NCBI GenBank assembly: GCA_021186555.1
Contig: JAJKFL010000011.1
Span: forward strand, 34,480,923 to 34,544,922
Direction of reading: 5' to 3'
DNA length: 64,000 nucleotides
Source of the DNA: Reticulitermes speratus
Lineage: Eukaryota > Arthropoda > Insecta > Blattodea > Rhinotermitidae
Part shown: positions 23,688-37,100 of the stretch, in pieces
Layout: each line of letters starts with the position of its first letter
How positions within the stretch are numbered: the first letter of the stretch is position 1
Program-made: the position numbers and the translations under genes
The notes under the pieces: model-generated
Told to the model about the DNA's origin: nothing
Seen by the model: only the letters and a program-made list of their open reading frames with translations
The model's database searches: none

Positions 23688-24344
23688 ACGTTATATAAAG
23701 CAACACGTTCGAACATTATTCGTGACGGCGTAAAAACAAGATTGTGTTGCAAAATATTAGTTATAGTTGATTCATCTGTAGTAAAGTCTCAACTTAATAC
23801 CTCAACCCTGTCACTTAGACACTTGTACAGCAAACAAGGTGGTGTGTTGTAAATTTCAAACTAACACAACACAGCAATAGCGTATAGTAGCAGGCTTAAG
23901 GCCTTCTAACCAACACCACAGTGAAGCAGAGAGCTTTCGGATAAGCTGACATTTATTCATCACGTCAAGAAATTCTTCACATATATTCTAAAGACCTAAA
24001 ACCCGAAGATCCGCTATTGCAATCTACTATTCAACACAATCGCAAATTATTTTTAAGATTCCTACCAATGTTATCATTCCTCTCGTCTACACACAAGTCT
24101 CTCAAGAGATTGTTAAAATTAATATTCAAACTAAAACTTTCTATAAAAAATTACATCGTTATTTGCACTGTGCATTATTATTGAGTTATTGTCTAAAATG
24201 TTAGCAACAATAAAGCATCATTTGTTGCTTACAAAAGAGGAGCATAAAATGATCTTGTAACAATTTTGATAAGCAATAAATTGCGCATTAATGTTGGCAA
24301 ATTTTTAGACAATATGTTCTAAGAAGTTATTTTATATTTCAGAC
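23688..24344. other. No gene seen
   Basis: AT-rich DNA; no coding or repeat structure recognised. Confidence 0.45.
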
Positions 24345-24700
24345 ATGTTACATGCCCCGCCCATCTCATGGGCCTTGATTGGATTTTTTTTTCTATGTCT
24401 CGACAGCCCCTAGGGGGCCTAGGCTCCTCATTTTTGAAGTTTCGCGATCACACACTTTACACACACCACACTCGGTAGGAGTCCTTTGGACGAGTGATCA
24501 GCCCGTCACAGAGACCTCTACTTGACAACACACAACACTCACAAGAGACAGACATCCATGCCACCGGCGGGATTCGAACCCACAATCCCAGCAAACGAAC
24601 GGCCGTAGATCCACGTCTTAGACTGCACGGCCACTGGGATCGACACTTTGATTGGATTATGCTACTAATATTCGATATGGATTACGTATAAGTAGCAAGT
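24345..24700 (-). mobile_element. RTE-like LINE fragment split by a SINE
   Basis: The segments 24345-24385 (acatgccccgcccatctcat) and 24648-24700 align with consecutive parts of the 14185 RTE copy (minus strand). A family 3 SINE separates them. Confidence 0.7.
24386..24647 (-). mobile_element. tRNA-derived SINE, family 3, nested in the LINE
   Basis: The minus strand begins with a tRNA-like head (cagtggccgtgcagtctaag, B box gggttcgaatcccg) and ends in poly-A. The 11-bp duplication ttgattggatt at 24375-24385 and 24648-24658 marks the insertion into the LINE. The spurious peptide GGIRTHNPSKR typical of this SINE is visible. Confidence 0.9.
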
Positions 24701-25047
24701 TCCACATCTCTGCTGTTATAATTTCCTCCCACTTCGGTCCACATGACGTCCTGGACATCCATAAACAAATCATCAATACGTGAGGATTTAAAAGGACAAA
24801 GATGTGTGTCTTTAAATAGTTACATCTGCAGCTACACGTTGGACTGTCTGGACTGCAAAACTGCACGTTGTAGACAGGTGCGAATGTCTGCTGAGCTACG
24901 TCGAATTGAATGTTTATTTCCTGTTTTGTTATTGTTTATTTTCGATTTATGACGCAAAACATATCGAGTTTAATACACGATAACTAAAGGAACGATATGG
25001 ATCACCTTCATGAATTTGTGTGGATGTAATTATAAATATTTTTTGCG

Positions 25048-25340
25048 GAGAAGGGCCCCGCAGCAGATGCTACGGACGCAACGCAGCCTTAAGGCTTATT
25101 GTGCAAAGCTTGTGATGAAGATGAAGAGAAAGATGAAGTTTTTTTTTTATTTTTACAAGTAATAGGACACCTGTGGAATGAAATTAACAGGGTAAAACCG
25201 AAGTACTAGGGGAAAATCCTGTCCCAATGCCACTTTTTCCACCACAAATCCCACATGGACTGATCCAGGATCGAACTCGCCCCCCCCCCCTCCCCCCAGT
25301 GAGAGGTCGGCGACTAACCGCCTAAGCCATGGCTCGGTCA
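25048..25340 (-). mobile_element. tRNA-derived SINE, family 2 (minus)
   Basis: The head (ccatggcttaggcggttagt on the minus strand) and body match the 8033 copy. A poly-C tract interrupts the tRNA-like region near 25270. Confidence 0.87.
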
Positions 25341-26549
25341 AAATATTTTTAATAAAGTTGTTTGTAAAATACGTGCACACTGAATGACCTGGTAAAAAAA
25401 GTCATAGGCTTCTGACGTTTCATGTGGTAATAGTACATAAAATTGCCAATAGGGGATGACGTGGTAGAGACAATTGAACATCGAAACATTCTCAAGGGCT
25501 GCAGTACTTGTTCTGGTCAGGCTGAAGTCAGTAATCGTCCGGACATCTGTGTGTGCGCTTGAGTGCAGCGGGTAACAGTGCAAGTCGCCGTCAAATGAGG
25601 TATACTTAGTGAAAGGAGTGTAGCGAATTGGTTATATGTGAAGGAGGTTTCAACAGTTAGATTTCGTGTTATTTTTGTTTTAAAGCGAAGCGCGTGCAAA
25701 TACAGAAATTTATTTTAGTATTTTCGTGTGATGAAATATTTTTCGTAATTGCGTTTTAATTTTATTAAGAATAAAAACTGATTTACAGCATTTAATTTCT
25801 ACATTAATTTAATACCACAGTATGTTTCATAAATTAAACGCAAAGTTTAGAATTTACAAAATCTTTTCAAAATCCCAGCAAACCAATTATGCTCAGTATG
25901 TAACCAATTCAGCATTCACATTTAAGATTCGTAACTTCGGTCATCTTATCTAATCCTCACGTCTTAAATTCACAATTTTTGGTGAACGTCAATTGCGTAG
26001 TGATTCATAAATTCTGCCCTATTGGACACAAAATTTTCAAAATTACTTGTAACTTTAGATTCACGCAACTTCGGTGCAAGTTTTTTCCTTCGGAATTCAC
26101 AGAGATAAGGCCTCCTAAGTAATATCCAAATTCTGTAAATTATTACACTACAACCTAACACATTCTAAACTTGGAGATTAAAAACGCAATTAACGCTTCA
26201 AAAATGATTCGTAATACATATACGACACGAATAAAAGACCGGGTTGTAAATAGGTTTGCTTTAACGTAAAAATATTTTGTCTTTCTAAGTTATAATTTCG
26301 AACGGAGCATTCCGTCTATTTGAAAAGCAGGTTGTTCAAATATTAATAACTAGACAGCAAGACAGAAAACAACGGACAAAAGTATATAAAAAGTGTTAAT
26401 TGCTTAGAAGGATAATTTCATTCATTTTAACTAAAAGAAAATGAAAAGTATATTTATCATTTAAATTCTTTAAATTTCGTAGTATTAATCACGTGTACAA
26501 TGTGACAAGACATTACATTCTTGCATTGATTTTGATGAAGGTTAAAGTT
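25341..26549. other. No gene recognised
   Basis: Several short minus-strand open frames (25338-25699, 25970-26161) overlap without a recognisable domain. The DNA becomes very AT-rich after 25700. Confidence 0.4.
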
Positions 26550-26860
26550 TGCCGGGTTCTGACGTCGCGTGGATTAATAAATAATTAACAGACGTTTCGG
26601 AGTCCTTGTCTCCCTCTATCTTCACGGTTCAAGTAGTCCAAACTTCTTGGAATGTTTGAACGCTAAAGATGGAGCAGCCGAACTCTTCATAAATATCTAT
26701 AATTATTCACCAATCCCCACGGCGTCATACCCCTGAGGAATTTCAATTCTTCCTAAAAGTAATGCTGCAGTGACATGTATTTAGTTTTACGACGACAAAA
26801 CTGAACCCAATTTCTCCCCAATGATTTCACATAATACACGCCGACATTCCAAGTATTCTT
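26550..26860 (-). repeat. Fold-back element, third subfamily (copy i1)
   Basis: The ends gacgtcgcgtggattaataa and ttattcaccaatccccacgg are loosely inverse. On the minus strand a UGAAGA...GGAG/CUCC...GAAACGU segment around 26590-26640 resembles a decayed hammerhead core. The right part (aatttctccccaatg) matches copies at 27590 and 55340. Confidence 0.55.
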
Positions 26861-27589
26861 CTCTGTTTTGACATTACGTCAGAGTTTTCCGTCGTAAGCC
26901 CTTCAGGTTAAACACCTGCAGTAGAGTTGACGTGCCTCTGAATTACCAACCTTCAGCACAATAAAATGCGTTTCATTCCCATTTCAAAATACGGGTCTAA
27001 ATTTCTGATAACTTTCCCGCTTAGCGAACGGCGTTAATATTTAGAAAAATTACGTAAATTCTACCCTTCAACAAATACAGTTAGGGTGATTATTCAAGAT
27101 AATATGCGTGGGATATTACCAGGAATTCAGGAATACGGAATATATTGTTACAAATAGAGCAGCGTTAATGCACGTCTTTGTATAACTAAGCGCAGAAAAA
27201 GGGGATAATATTGAAATGGATCTTACAGTAGAAATCTCAGGAGATGGGCTGATTTAATCGGTTCAGCCATAGACTTTCCTGAATATGGTTTGTAAAATTT
27301 GTTTGACTATTAAATTTTTCAACAAAAATTCTGTTTCGTGAAATTAATTAATGCCATTGAATTTGTTTCTGGAGCGCAAAATATGTCCCAGAATTTAGAG
27401 CCATAAATTTGTCACAATTGCAAGCAAACACTGTGCCTATAAACAGCCGCGTTGCCTGCGTTAGTCACACGAAAAGAATTAGATGTTATAACAAATATAG
27501 TACTTAGAATTCAGAACAAATGTTCCGGCTGAAATTTACAGTGAAGTAAGTAACTGAATGTTCAAGACTTCTTGGATTGGACGCTGAGT

Positions 27590-27790
27590 CATTGGGTGTG
27601 TAGCTTTCGACATGTCGTAGTAGCTTAATGCCTTCATATTCACGGTGAAGCAGTTGTAATACGATACTAAGAAACGTCGGAACTACTCACTCAACGACAC
27701 GGCATCACATCCCAAGACACTTGAAACTTCAGCAACACCGCTGAGAGAACCTCAAATCTCCCCAACATTACGCATAAACATATAAGTATC
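27590..27790 (+). repeat. Fold-back element, third subfamily (copy i2)
   Basis: Shares ggaactactcactcaacgac, cggcatcacatccca and the tail caacaccgctgagagaacct with the 55340 copy. The tail is a variant of the caccgcggtggaaacct tail of the CTTCTGGG subfamily. Confidence 0.55.
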
Positions 27791-28882
27791 GCGATATTTA
27801 CAGGATTCGTGTTGTCTGTTCGTAAAGTGTCAAATTGCTGATTTTTCTGCAAACTCTTATTCGGGAGTCCGGAATAAAAACACGTTAAATTTGTTTTTAA
27901 TTACGTAAATATTTCATAAAGTGAAACCCTCTTTCTAGTGTTTTATTTAAAATTTTAAAGTTTTACAAAAGAAATGAACAACTTTATACAAAATGATGTG
28001 GTATTTCACAGTTTGTACCGCGTAGTTCATGTTGAGGATAACACACACACACACACACACTCATATAACATACTAACACCTTCGTAATCTGTCTCTGTTG
28101 TGTGTTAAGTAAAGATGGCTGAATGTGGGGAATGTACGAGAGGACGAATGAATGAATGAATGGGCATCGTTTATGTGATGGTGAACTGGGACATATCTTA
28201 AATTACACAAATTGCATGGCCGGCAAATTATTTAATTTTATTCTCACGAATTACGCTGTACAAACGATTACCACATTGATTATTGAAAGCTCAAAACCGA
28301 ATTGTCTTACAAAAGATATCCCAGGAGAGAAATCAAATTACATCTGCGAATGACTTGCCAGTTACATTTTATTCGTAACGTTACATTGCGTAAGTTTAAA
28401 AATATCGTACTTCACTGAGTGTAAATGATATTGATTGGAGATTCGTAGTGAAATAGGCCAGCGTATTTAGTGTACGGTGCAGTATCCTTCTGGAGAATCT
28501 TACAGTCGCTTATTTCTTCAACAAATATTCCGTCTTTTGCAATACAACCCCCATAACCATATTCAAAATAACACGCGATAGAATGCACTTTCTTTGTAAA
28601 GACCGTATTCGTATTTTGGTCACCTAACTTTCTGTGTTTTCCTACATGCAGCTGCTTTTCTTCTTTACGATCTGACCTTTCCATCAATCTTTATTTGACG
28701 TAATGTTATATATGTTTTCAGGATCGAAAAGTAAAACTATCTGCACAGTGTCAGATCAGTTATTAAATAGTCTTCAATTTATGGACTATTGCGAAATGAA
28801 ACGTTTATTTGTATCTGTGTTAAGTATAAGTATTGTTGAAAATTTTGCAATATATTTATACTGCTTCATATAACTCAGATTC
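27791..28882. other. No gene recognised
   Basis: Contains an (ac)n tract at about 28041-28060. Open frames at 28156-28353 and 28412-28687 (minus) show no known family. Confidence 0.4.
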
Positions 28883-29290
28883 TTATTGGTTAACTCCTTG
28901 AAGCAGAGTCCATCTTTACAAGCTGCTAGTTTCTCAGCTAGTCAATTCCCCTCATTTTATCGGAACCAAATTTTATTTGATTTTTTTATCAACAGCCCGC
29001 CACTTATCTCTGTTCTTAACCAGACCAATCCACTCTATGCTCTCACAACCGATTTATTTAAGATCCATTTTAATATTGTCCTCCCATCTACGCCTAGGTC
29101 TTCCGAGCAGCCTGTTTCTCTCAGGGTTCCAAAACCAAAACCCTGTTTGCACCTCCCTTCTCCCCGATATATTCCCCTTGTTCCAACTATATCATCATTC
29201 TTTACTTGATTGCCCTGATAATATTTGAAGCAAGTACAAATCATGAAGCTCCTCAGTATGTAATTTATTCCACTCCCTCTCAGATTTTTA
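28883..29290 (-). mobile_element. RTE-like LINE 3' end (minus strand)
   Basis: The minus strand translates to a diverged RTE C-terminus (DLGVDGRTILKWILNK), with the 3' end at the low-coordinate side (actccttgaagcagagtcca). It aligns with the 14185 copy over most of its length. Confidence 0.82.
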
Positions 29291-29699
29291 TTAATAACAT
29301 TTTCAGATGGATTTTCTGACCTCGCGTTTTCTTGAACACACATCGGATACACTCGGGTTGACCGAACAATATTTGACAGAGTTTATATCTTGTAAATTTA
29401 TTTATTTTTACACTCTGTGACAAAACTGAGTCTTGTTTTACATGCCAACAGCCTGCACGCATTAATAACACAAAATTATGGGATTTCTTTTGTTTTACGT
29501 CATCTAATACAAGAAGGAACGTACGTAAATCAGAATTTATCCTAATCACTCGTTTATTCAGTGAAATCCGTCAGACTCACGTTAATGTCCTGAAAGTCGA
29601 TTACGTATTAACAAATGCGTCAGTACTACGACTAGCTCAGCTCTAATGGATTCTGCCCACGAAATAGAGTAACAGAGGCAACTTATGTTTGTGACACTC

Positions 29700-29960
29700 T
29701 CTATCATGTCAGGCTAAAAATCCCACAATGTTTCGGGTAATGAATTTGCCTCCTTCTTCAGGTAGAAGAGGAAAGGTGCAATCTAATCTGGTGGACCATT
29801 AAAAAGAGGTGTTGTCTGTAGGCTGTCCAATTACAGAGGCTCTCTCTGTCTTAAAGGCCACACCACTGTAGGTTCTCACACTCTCTCCCCCATTCCACCT
29901 GAAGAAGGAAACAGATATATCTCCGAAACTTTGTTTTCTTTACCGCGACATAAACAATGT
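29700..29960 (+). repeat. Fold-back element, GAAGAAGG subfamily (copy j)
   Basis: tgcctccttcttcaggt on the left and acctgaagaaggaaac on the right face each other. Each is followed outwards by a GAAAC segment, so both arms carry a CTGAAGA...GAAAC arrangement with an extra A before stem II. Stem II is weak in both arms. The copy is diverged. Confidence 0.55.
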
Positions 29961-32044
29961 CAAAATATCACATTTATTACGAGACGCAAAATATCTTTCT
30001 GCACTTCAATTTTACGTAGAATTTTGTGAATCAGAATTGGTTTACATACTGAGTTTAACGTAAGATTAACGGAACGAAACTATCAATTAGAGCATGTTAA
30101 GTGAGTTTAGTTCAAGTGTTCAAAGTGTTGCGTTCAGTGCGACGTCAGTGTAGTGACAGAAAATTCGCTAGTGTCAATTCGTACAGTGCTTATAATCTGA
30201 TCTATTGTTTACATCTTAAAAAATATACAACGGGTTTTGTGAGGAAGCGTGGCTTTGATTTCAGTGCGAAATATAGAATCAGTGAAAGTGTGTTTACATG
30301 CAAAATCAGTGCAGTAATTGGGAAAGAAGATAGTGAAATTAAATAGCTCTTCAATTGGCCTGTATATTGTTGCGATAATTAGTGATAATGGTTGGAAAAA
30401 TGTGCAAGTTGCAAAAGTTACTTCAGTGAAACCCCAGCTAGCAACAACAACACAACCGAAACATCAGTAAACTAGTTATCTGCTTCAGTATCATCTCAAC
30501 AATGCAGCCAACACTCGATCTTCAGTAACTGCAGAAATGTCATCGTCCTCTTCCTGATATCAGCAGCAGGAATGCCCCTAACGAAATGTCGCAGCAACAG
30601 TAGGTGCTGACTTTTGTGTCCCCCCGCTGTTTCTCGCTCAATAAGGGTCGCTGGCTGAATCATTTAGAATTACAACAGCCACTCCGTATCAGTCGGAGTT
30701 TGGTATGATTTCGAGTCGTAGGGTTTTTTATAGCATGTAAGCGTCAAGTTGGCAGCCTGTATTTAAGAGATATCACTACATAATTAAGGAAGTGTTTCTT
30801 GTTTTTGTGTGTTGTTCTTGCTGTTGTTCAACCCCCCCAGTGAATCGTGTTGTTAGGTCGCGATGTTAGGTTTTCGTTACGTTAGGCAGGCAGATGTTTA
30901 GATATAGTACCGTGCCAGTGTGCTGGGCTGCGCTGGTAGCGTAGTGTGTCGGCAGGCTGCAGGCAACTTGACACCCCCATATGGTTCAGCTAGTGGCGGA
31001 CGGAAACAGCATTTGGAGAGGTCGCACAAAGACATAAAATTCATTGTAAAACTTATTGTACAGTAATGTAATCCTTGATTACACAGAAGGTAGCCGGAGA
31101 CGTCCTACCGACTATTTTTATTCTGCTGGTCAATCACTGGATAGTTATTTTCTTCAAATGAAATTTGAAGAAAATATTTAAGAATTTATTGTTAAAAATT
31201 TTTAACTTTCTTTTTTATCTTAAATTTTTTCCATTCAAAGCCTCTTTTAAATTTCGAGGCTAGTATCATGTGTAAGTTGTGGCCTCTTCTGCATAGAATT
31301 GATTAGCACAAACCATGGTACAGAGTTCACACGTTTGCATTTGTCACTTGTTTTTTATTCAAGTGACGAAATGACGTCAAGCTCTTACCTACCTACTTTC
31401 TCTTAATTTAAAGTAGATGCGTCCCCAAATAACAAAGTTCTTTGAACCGCCATTTAAAGTCATTTCTTATAAGATTCATTTTTAAGATTAATTTAAAAAT
31501 CCATTACAACAGTAAAATCTTCTTGCATCCAAAGCGAGTTAATTGTTTTATAAGAAACAGTGGCGCATCTACACCATAAAATGGCGCGTGCACTCAATTC
31601 TTCCCTTAGCTCCTAGAGTGAAGCAACCCTTTCACTTAAACACACAGTGAAGAAAGTGTTTTTTGTGCCCTGATATCAACAACAACATCAACATCAACAC
31701 AAACACACACACCACTGGGTTGTGGAACTCGCCCGGTTTCAATTGGCAGCCGGAGGAGGCGAGCACAGTGGACCTAACATGTTGCTGTGGCTTCTGTTCT
31801 CGTTCATGTTAGGTTTGCGTGGTGGGTGGGGGGTAACATTGCGTCATATGAACGTGTCAGAAACTGCTCGCATGTTACGGGACACTACGTGAGCCAACAA
31901 TGCCAAATGCGCGATGGCTGCTGTGTAAAGCCACGCGCTTAAAATTATTTACGGTGTTAACCAGATCAGCTGCAGATTTGATGTGAATACGAGGACAAAA
32001 CATTTTACGAAATCTTTGGTTAATGACTTTTTTTTGTTTGAAGT
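29961..32044. other. Unassigned stretch, possibly transcribed
   Basis: No complete gene could be built. 30390-30470 reads as an open segment (NGWKNVQVAKVTSVKPQ, then QLATTTQPKHQ and a stop) that might be a decayed ORF or LINE 5' region. GC/CpG-richer patches occur at 30840-31020 and 31700-31930. A small hairpin (tcttcaaatgaaatttgaag) lies near 31150-31175. Confidence 0.35.
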
Positions 32045-32760
32045 CCTACAGTTTGTTTAAAGATTTTTAATATATTTTGATTGAATTGTTTCAGATTATT
32101 GTTTGCGTTCAGCGAAACTTTTTAGACTTTATGCCACAGAGAAATTTATTTGCATCTGATTTTTTTTTTTTTTTTTGCTTTAAATTTGGTAAAAACAAGG
32201 TGCAGCTCTTCCATTTTTTTCTTAATCTTGTATGTTCAAAATTTATTAGGACTACGCTGAATGTTTGTTAGGATACGCTGGATCAGTTTCACCTTGCAGT
32301 AGAAAACGAGGACCCTTAAATTTCATCACTTTGAAAAAGGTCCTCAAAACTTACAACAATTAACTACGTGATATTCTAATGTTCTGATTGAATTGTTTCA
32401 GGTTGATTTCAGCAGAAGTCAGCAAATTGAAATGTCTGTCTCACCGAAATTTAAAAAAAAAATGCTTTGGCTGGCAAGCTGCAACTCTTCCAACTCAATT
32501 TGTTACGTGTTTTTTTTTCAAATCTGTAGGACTGCGTGGGGGGAGGGGGGAAATGCCGTCAGTTAGGAAATGTTGGATCAGTTGCAGCCTGCAGTAGAAA
32601 ATGAGGACTGCTAAATTATTAAACTTCCTGGAGATGTATTGTCTCCAATTTTATAATAATTATTTGGAAAAAAAAAAGTCTTCACACCTTGTCACAGTTA
32701 ATGTGGTATTCTAATGTTCTGATTGAATTGTTTCAGGTTCAAATCACCTCATCTCAGCGA
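32045..32760 (+). repeat. Imperfect tandem repeat, unit about 305-335 bp
   Basis: The phrase gattgaattgtttcag recurs at 32079, 32386 and 32721. The sequence after it is homologous between the first two units (gcagctcttccattt versus gcaactcttccaact; ggatcagtttcaccttgcag versus ggatcagttgcagcctgcag). The third unit decays after about 80 bp. The repeated phrase looks like a polypyrimidine tract plus AG, but no exon is evident. Confidence 0.8.
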
Positions 32761-33004
32761 AATTAAAAATTTTTAAATCTCTTTGAGAAGGCAGTAATTT
32801 AATAATATATTTGTAGAATTATTGACCTCAGCACAAGGGTTTTAAATTACTAACCTATGCTTTCTCTTTCAGGTATACTAATCTATTAGTTTGATTTTTT
32901 TTTTCTTTTCAGGTCCCCCTCCTGACCCTGTGGCTCATCGTGCCGAGGGGGTGTAACAAGGAAAGACGCATACGAGTACAAATTTTTGGTTTCTTGCAGT
33001 CTCC

Positions 33005-35764
33005 TTTTAGCGTTATTTTGATTTTAAAAACAAATTGAAACAAAATATATTAACTGAATATTTTAAAGTTTCCATAAAATAATAAAAACATTCCATAAAA
33101 TAAATTTTGCAGCAGAAATCTTTTAAACGATTTGGAAGACGATACAAAATCATACCTGTAAGAATCACGCTAAATGATAATGAAAATAAATTTTATAACA
33201 AGCAAAAGAAAATTCTTATATACAAGACCACGATTTGTCGTTCCGACTTGTCTGATATATTATTTACAGTTACGTTGCCTTCATGCAAATTGAAGAATAC
33301 CTGATAAACATAATCATAATTTGGAGAGAGAAAATCCGTGGATTCCTATATCACAATTAGGGCGCAGTTTTAGATATTTCTCCATTTTAACAGCGAAATT
33401 AAATTTGAATTTTAATCGGTTTGATGGTAAAGGCTAATAAGTCCCATTTTTTTAGTCATTGCACTGTTTCGTTTCTCTAGTAGATGAATTCAATTTTGCT
33501 TTATTTCATGTTATAAGTTATATAACATTTTCATGTAAAATATCCTTAATTCTATTGTGATGTTTGCTGCAGAATTTACGCGATTCATATCAAATCCCTG
33601 CGTCTTTCTTTGGCTAAACAGGGTCCAACTCTACAAAAATAAATTAGGAAATGTACACGTATTTAGGCTGTACAAATTTTTCCTTTCACAAGAGGTCACC
33701 GCCTCCATAGAGTATAATTTACTTGATGCACATTGAACATAATTCATAACCAAATAATGAAATAACTTAAAATCTTGGTCTTTAACAGCAATGAGTAATT
33801 AATACTTTTGCTACTTTATATAAAATGTTGATCAACTTCTAATTTTAAAAAATACAGAGACAATATTTAGTGCTGTTTGCTGCTTAGCGTTCTCAACCTT
33901 GGGTGTCGAGGTTCACACGAGGTATCCATGCAGATCTGTCATAGCCATTTCCGGCCTGCCTCAGTCCACTCCTCCCCTGGAGTCCCTCCTTACATTTTCT
34001 CCCACTTCATCTTGTCTCCTCTCTACTCCTTCTTCTGGTCTTGATTTTAGTGCTACATGCATAATATACTTTTATGTTGCAGTATTAATGCACAAATTCT
34101 GGTTGCCAATGTTCACGAACTGCATACATAAAGTCCTTCAGCGGCTTCACGAGTCCGGAATACATAAAAAGTTCCTTGGAAATACCTTAAATATTTATGT
34201 AAGTATCTGAGTATCACAGTATATCGCCATGCAATTTCCCGCCATTTCACAATTCTCTTTGCCTGCCAGCAGAAATTCCAATTCAAATGCATAGTCACTT
34301 CAAAAATAATTTTTAATAATTCAGCTATAATTAATAGTAACTTCACGGAATAGAGTTTTTTTAGTAATAACTTTTGCTAATCACAAACTGCTCCCCATTT
34401 TATTTAACTCAAAGAACATGTCTCTTTCTACAAAGGACTGCTAATTGTCCAGAAATTGGGTCAGACAAATTTATTGCACGTTTTCTTCTTCAACTTTTTC
34501 AATTGCTTGAATCGTCTTTAATTTCGAGGTTCTGCGTAACATGTTCTAATCTTTTGACTTTGTTTAGCATGAGTGATGTTATCGCCGTCGTTCAACTCGC
34601 AAGAAGAAAGACCACCCTTTCTCGGCTGTGCGCAACTGCCTGTTCAATACAGTCACAGCTACGAACCAATTTGTGGACGCTGACTCTTCCATCTGCAACC
34701 TGAAGCTGACCATGCTGTGGACAGTCTGCTAATACAGTGGCATTCTTCTCCCGTTTTGCTCAATACGCATATATCTAGCTGACTTACACTGTCTACATAT
34801 CAAATAAATGTTGAGTTTCTAAACAGTATTCTCAAGAAGTGTAAAGCATCATAATAAACACATTGTGACCTTTATTTTATACAAAAATACCAAAATTAGT
34901 TTACTCATTTCCTGTACCTTATGCATTAGATAAGTTAATAATTTATTCAAAATTTTTTTAAAATCTAAATTTAGTTGCAGACAGTAAAATTTTAAAATTT
35001 TTCAAAGGCAGTTATAAAATTTTACACCACAGTCCAGATTTGCCTTACACAGTACATGCTTCTAACCCATAGTGATGACTTTCTGTGCCTACAGCTGCAC
35101 ACAGTAGGGTATCGGCTTTTCTCGCATTTTCAAGGTTTTCATTTTGAATTGCCTTTACGTAAAGCACTTGTGTGTTCTTTCTTATAAACTTAAGAACCTG
35201 CATTGTTACAGATAGTCTAGGCACTGCGTGATTACAACTGACATATTAGTTTGTACAGAACACACGACAACCCCTACAAACGTATTCTTAACTTAATATT
35301 GTTTTACCGTACATGTTTATCAATATAATTTCACAATTCAACAACACATGCACTTTACTAATAAAATTAATAATTTTTTAAAAAGCTAGGCAGACAGACG
35401 TCACTCATCCGGATACTACACCACAGCTAAAAACACAGATACTAACACCATGCCAAAGACCAGTATAATATACATCTGTGTACCGCCTGCAAGGACAATA
35501 CTGTCAACGTAAACAAGATAACAAAACATGCTTCTAGTGAACAGTATCACTTACGCAACTTAATGTACTCATAACTAACGCAATATCTACAGCATAGTGT
35601 ACGCAACAAGTGATGTGCAACACGTCGTGCAACACCCATTGGAAGTGATCTCTAATACGACGTGAATTTTGGAACTTATTATTTTATTAATGCAGTTTTA
35701 TAATACCCACACTTGACTCTTTTAATCCACATCTTTGGATAACCTAATGAATGTGTTTGTATTA
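33005..35764. other. No gene recognised
   Basis: AT-rich DNA. Open frames at 33107-33304, 33899-34210 and 34374-34703 show no recognisable domain. A short imperfect hairpin (ccccctc...gaggggg) precedes it at 32916-32952. Confidence 0.45.
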
Positions 35765-35885
35765 TGTAAATCTAGTCGCCCCTGATGATGGCCGGTTAAC
35801 TGGCCGAAACATATGTAGGTCTTTTTAACAAACTATTAATTTTAATATTGAAGTGCATGTGTTGGTGATTTGTGTAATTGTATTC
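35765..35885 (+). repeat. Fold-back half-copy with hammerhead-like core (copy k)
   Basis: 35778-35822 reads CUGAUGA, a GGCC/GGCC stem II, GAAACAUAUGUA. The core and stem II are intact, but stem I pairs over only about 2 bp. Only one arm is present. Confidence 0.65.
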
Positions 35886-35967
35886 TTAACTTAACTCGCT
35901 AGCCATGTTCTGTTTAAGATTTTAAAAATTCTAACATTAAATTTAAGAAGACTGATTTCATACAGAT

Positions 35968-36280
35968 TACAAATAAAGGTAAAGGTAAAGGTACAGGCAA
36001 AATTAAGTTCACCCTAGAACAGGCCATGAAGGGTGAGTAGATGTATAGCTCTAATTTTCTTTAAACTCGGCGCTAGATATGGTTGGGTGGTCAACGCCAC
36101 GCCCCGACCGCGTTACCCCTGGGAATGACTCGGTACCCGTTGTACAGGAGGCTGGGTGGATTCCAGGGCCGGTCTGGACAGGTGCTGACAATCTCGTCTC
36201 CACCGGGATTCGAATCCCGGATCGTCCAGCTCGTAGAGATTCGCTATACCGACTGAGCCATCACGGCACACAGAGATCAC
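35968..36280 (-). mobile_element. tRNA-derived SINE, family 4
   Basis: The minus-strand head (gatggctcagtcggtatagc, B box gggattcgaatccc) is tRNA-like, and the tail ends in repeated ccttta. Flanks agattacaaataaa and agatcacgaataaa are a diverged target-site duplication. A truncated copy lies at 42943-43075. Confidence 0.82.
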
Positions 36281-36509
36281 GAATAAAAAATTTAAAAAGT
36301 TTAAAAACCACATTTTTATTATACCTAATTTTGAAACTGGCTTGACTTTACTCTCACCAATAAGAAATATCGAAGCAAATTCCGACACAGTTTCAATCAC
36401 TGTAGTCTACAATTTTTAATTATTAAACCACGTTACGATATAGGCGCAGCTCGTATAAATGCCTTTCTTGCATCCAGACCTCATGACTAAATAAAATTCA
36501 ACTTTTGAT

Positions 36510-36790
36510 TTGGCAGTCGATATAGAGTAGATGGTGTACTGATTAGGCTAAGGCTGAAAATTCCTGTGTTCGAATCCAGGAAAATGTAATATATTTTTTC
36601 TTTTTTAAAAGCCCAAGTCGGCTGTATGGCTCACCGACATTTCTGTTCAGTGGGTACCGAGTGTAAAGCGGCAGAGACGTGAGTCTGACCGCTCACCTCC
36701 ATCTAGTTCCGAGATTAATGAAAGGAGCCATATTTCTACTCCCCATACGCCTTAATAGCATGATAAGAGACAACTTTACATTTACTTCTA
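36510..36790 (+). mobile_element. Possible tRNA-derived SINE
   Basis: A B-box-like gtgttcgaatccagg follows a tRNA-like arm at 36530-36590. The body (accgctcacctccatctagt) reads like a SINE body. Only one copy is present, so the call is tentative. Confidence 0.45.
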
Positions 36791-37100
36791 CGATAGAGGA
36801 GGTGGGGTAACTGTTACAAAAATATATTTGGATCCATGGGACTTCTTTTCGTAACCTCATTATAGATTCCATGGGTGGGCTCTTTGAGAAGGTAACAGTA
36901 TATGGTTAGGAACTGAAGCAGGTCTTAAGGTGTAAATCTTCAATGACTAAACATGGGGAAATAACGAACAAATTTTCAACAGCTGAATTTATTTCTATTA
37001 TCTACTGCAGTGTAACGTGGTACAATATGCAGTCCATTCTTGACATCGCTACGTAAATCCATTAGTTACTAAATAGAGTCTTCACAACTTTGCAGTTCTC

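Noticed and set aside
32916-32952. ccccctc...gaggggg hairpin as a terminator or regulatory RNA
   Set aside because: Isolated short stem in non-coding DNA of a eukaryote; no supporting context.
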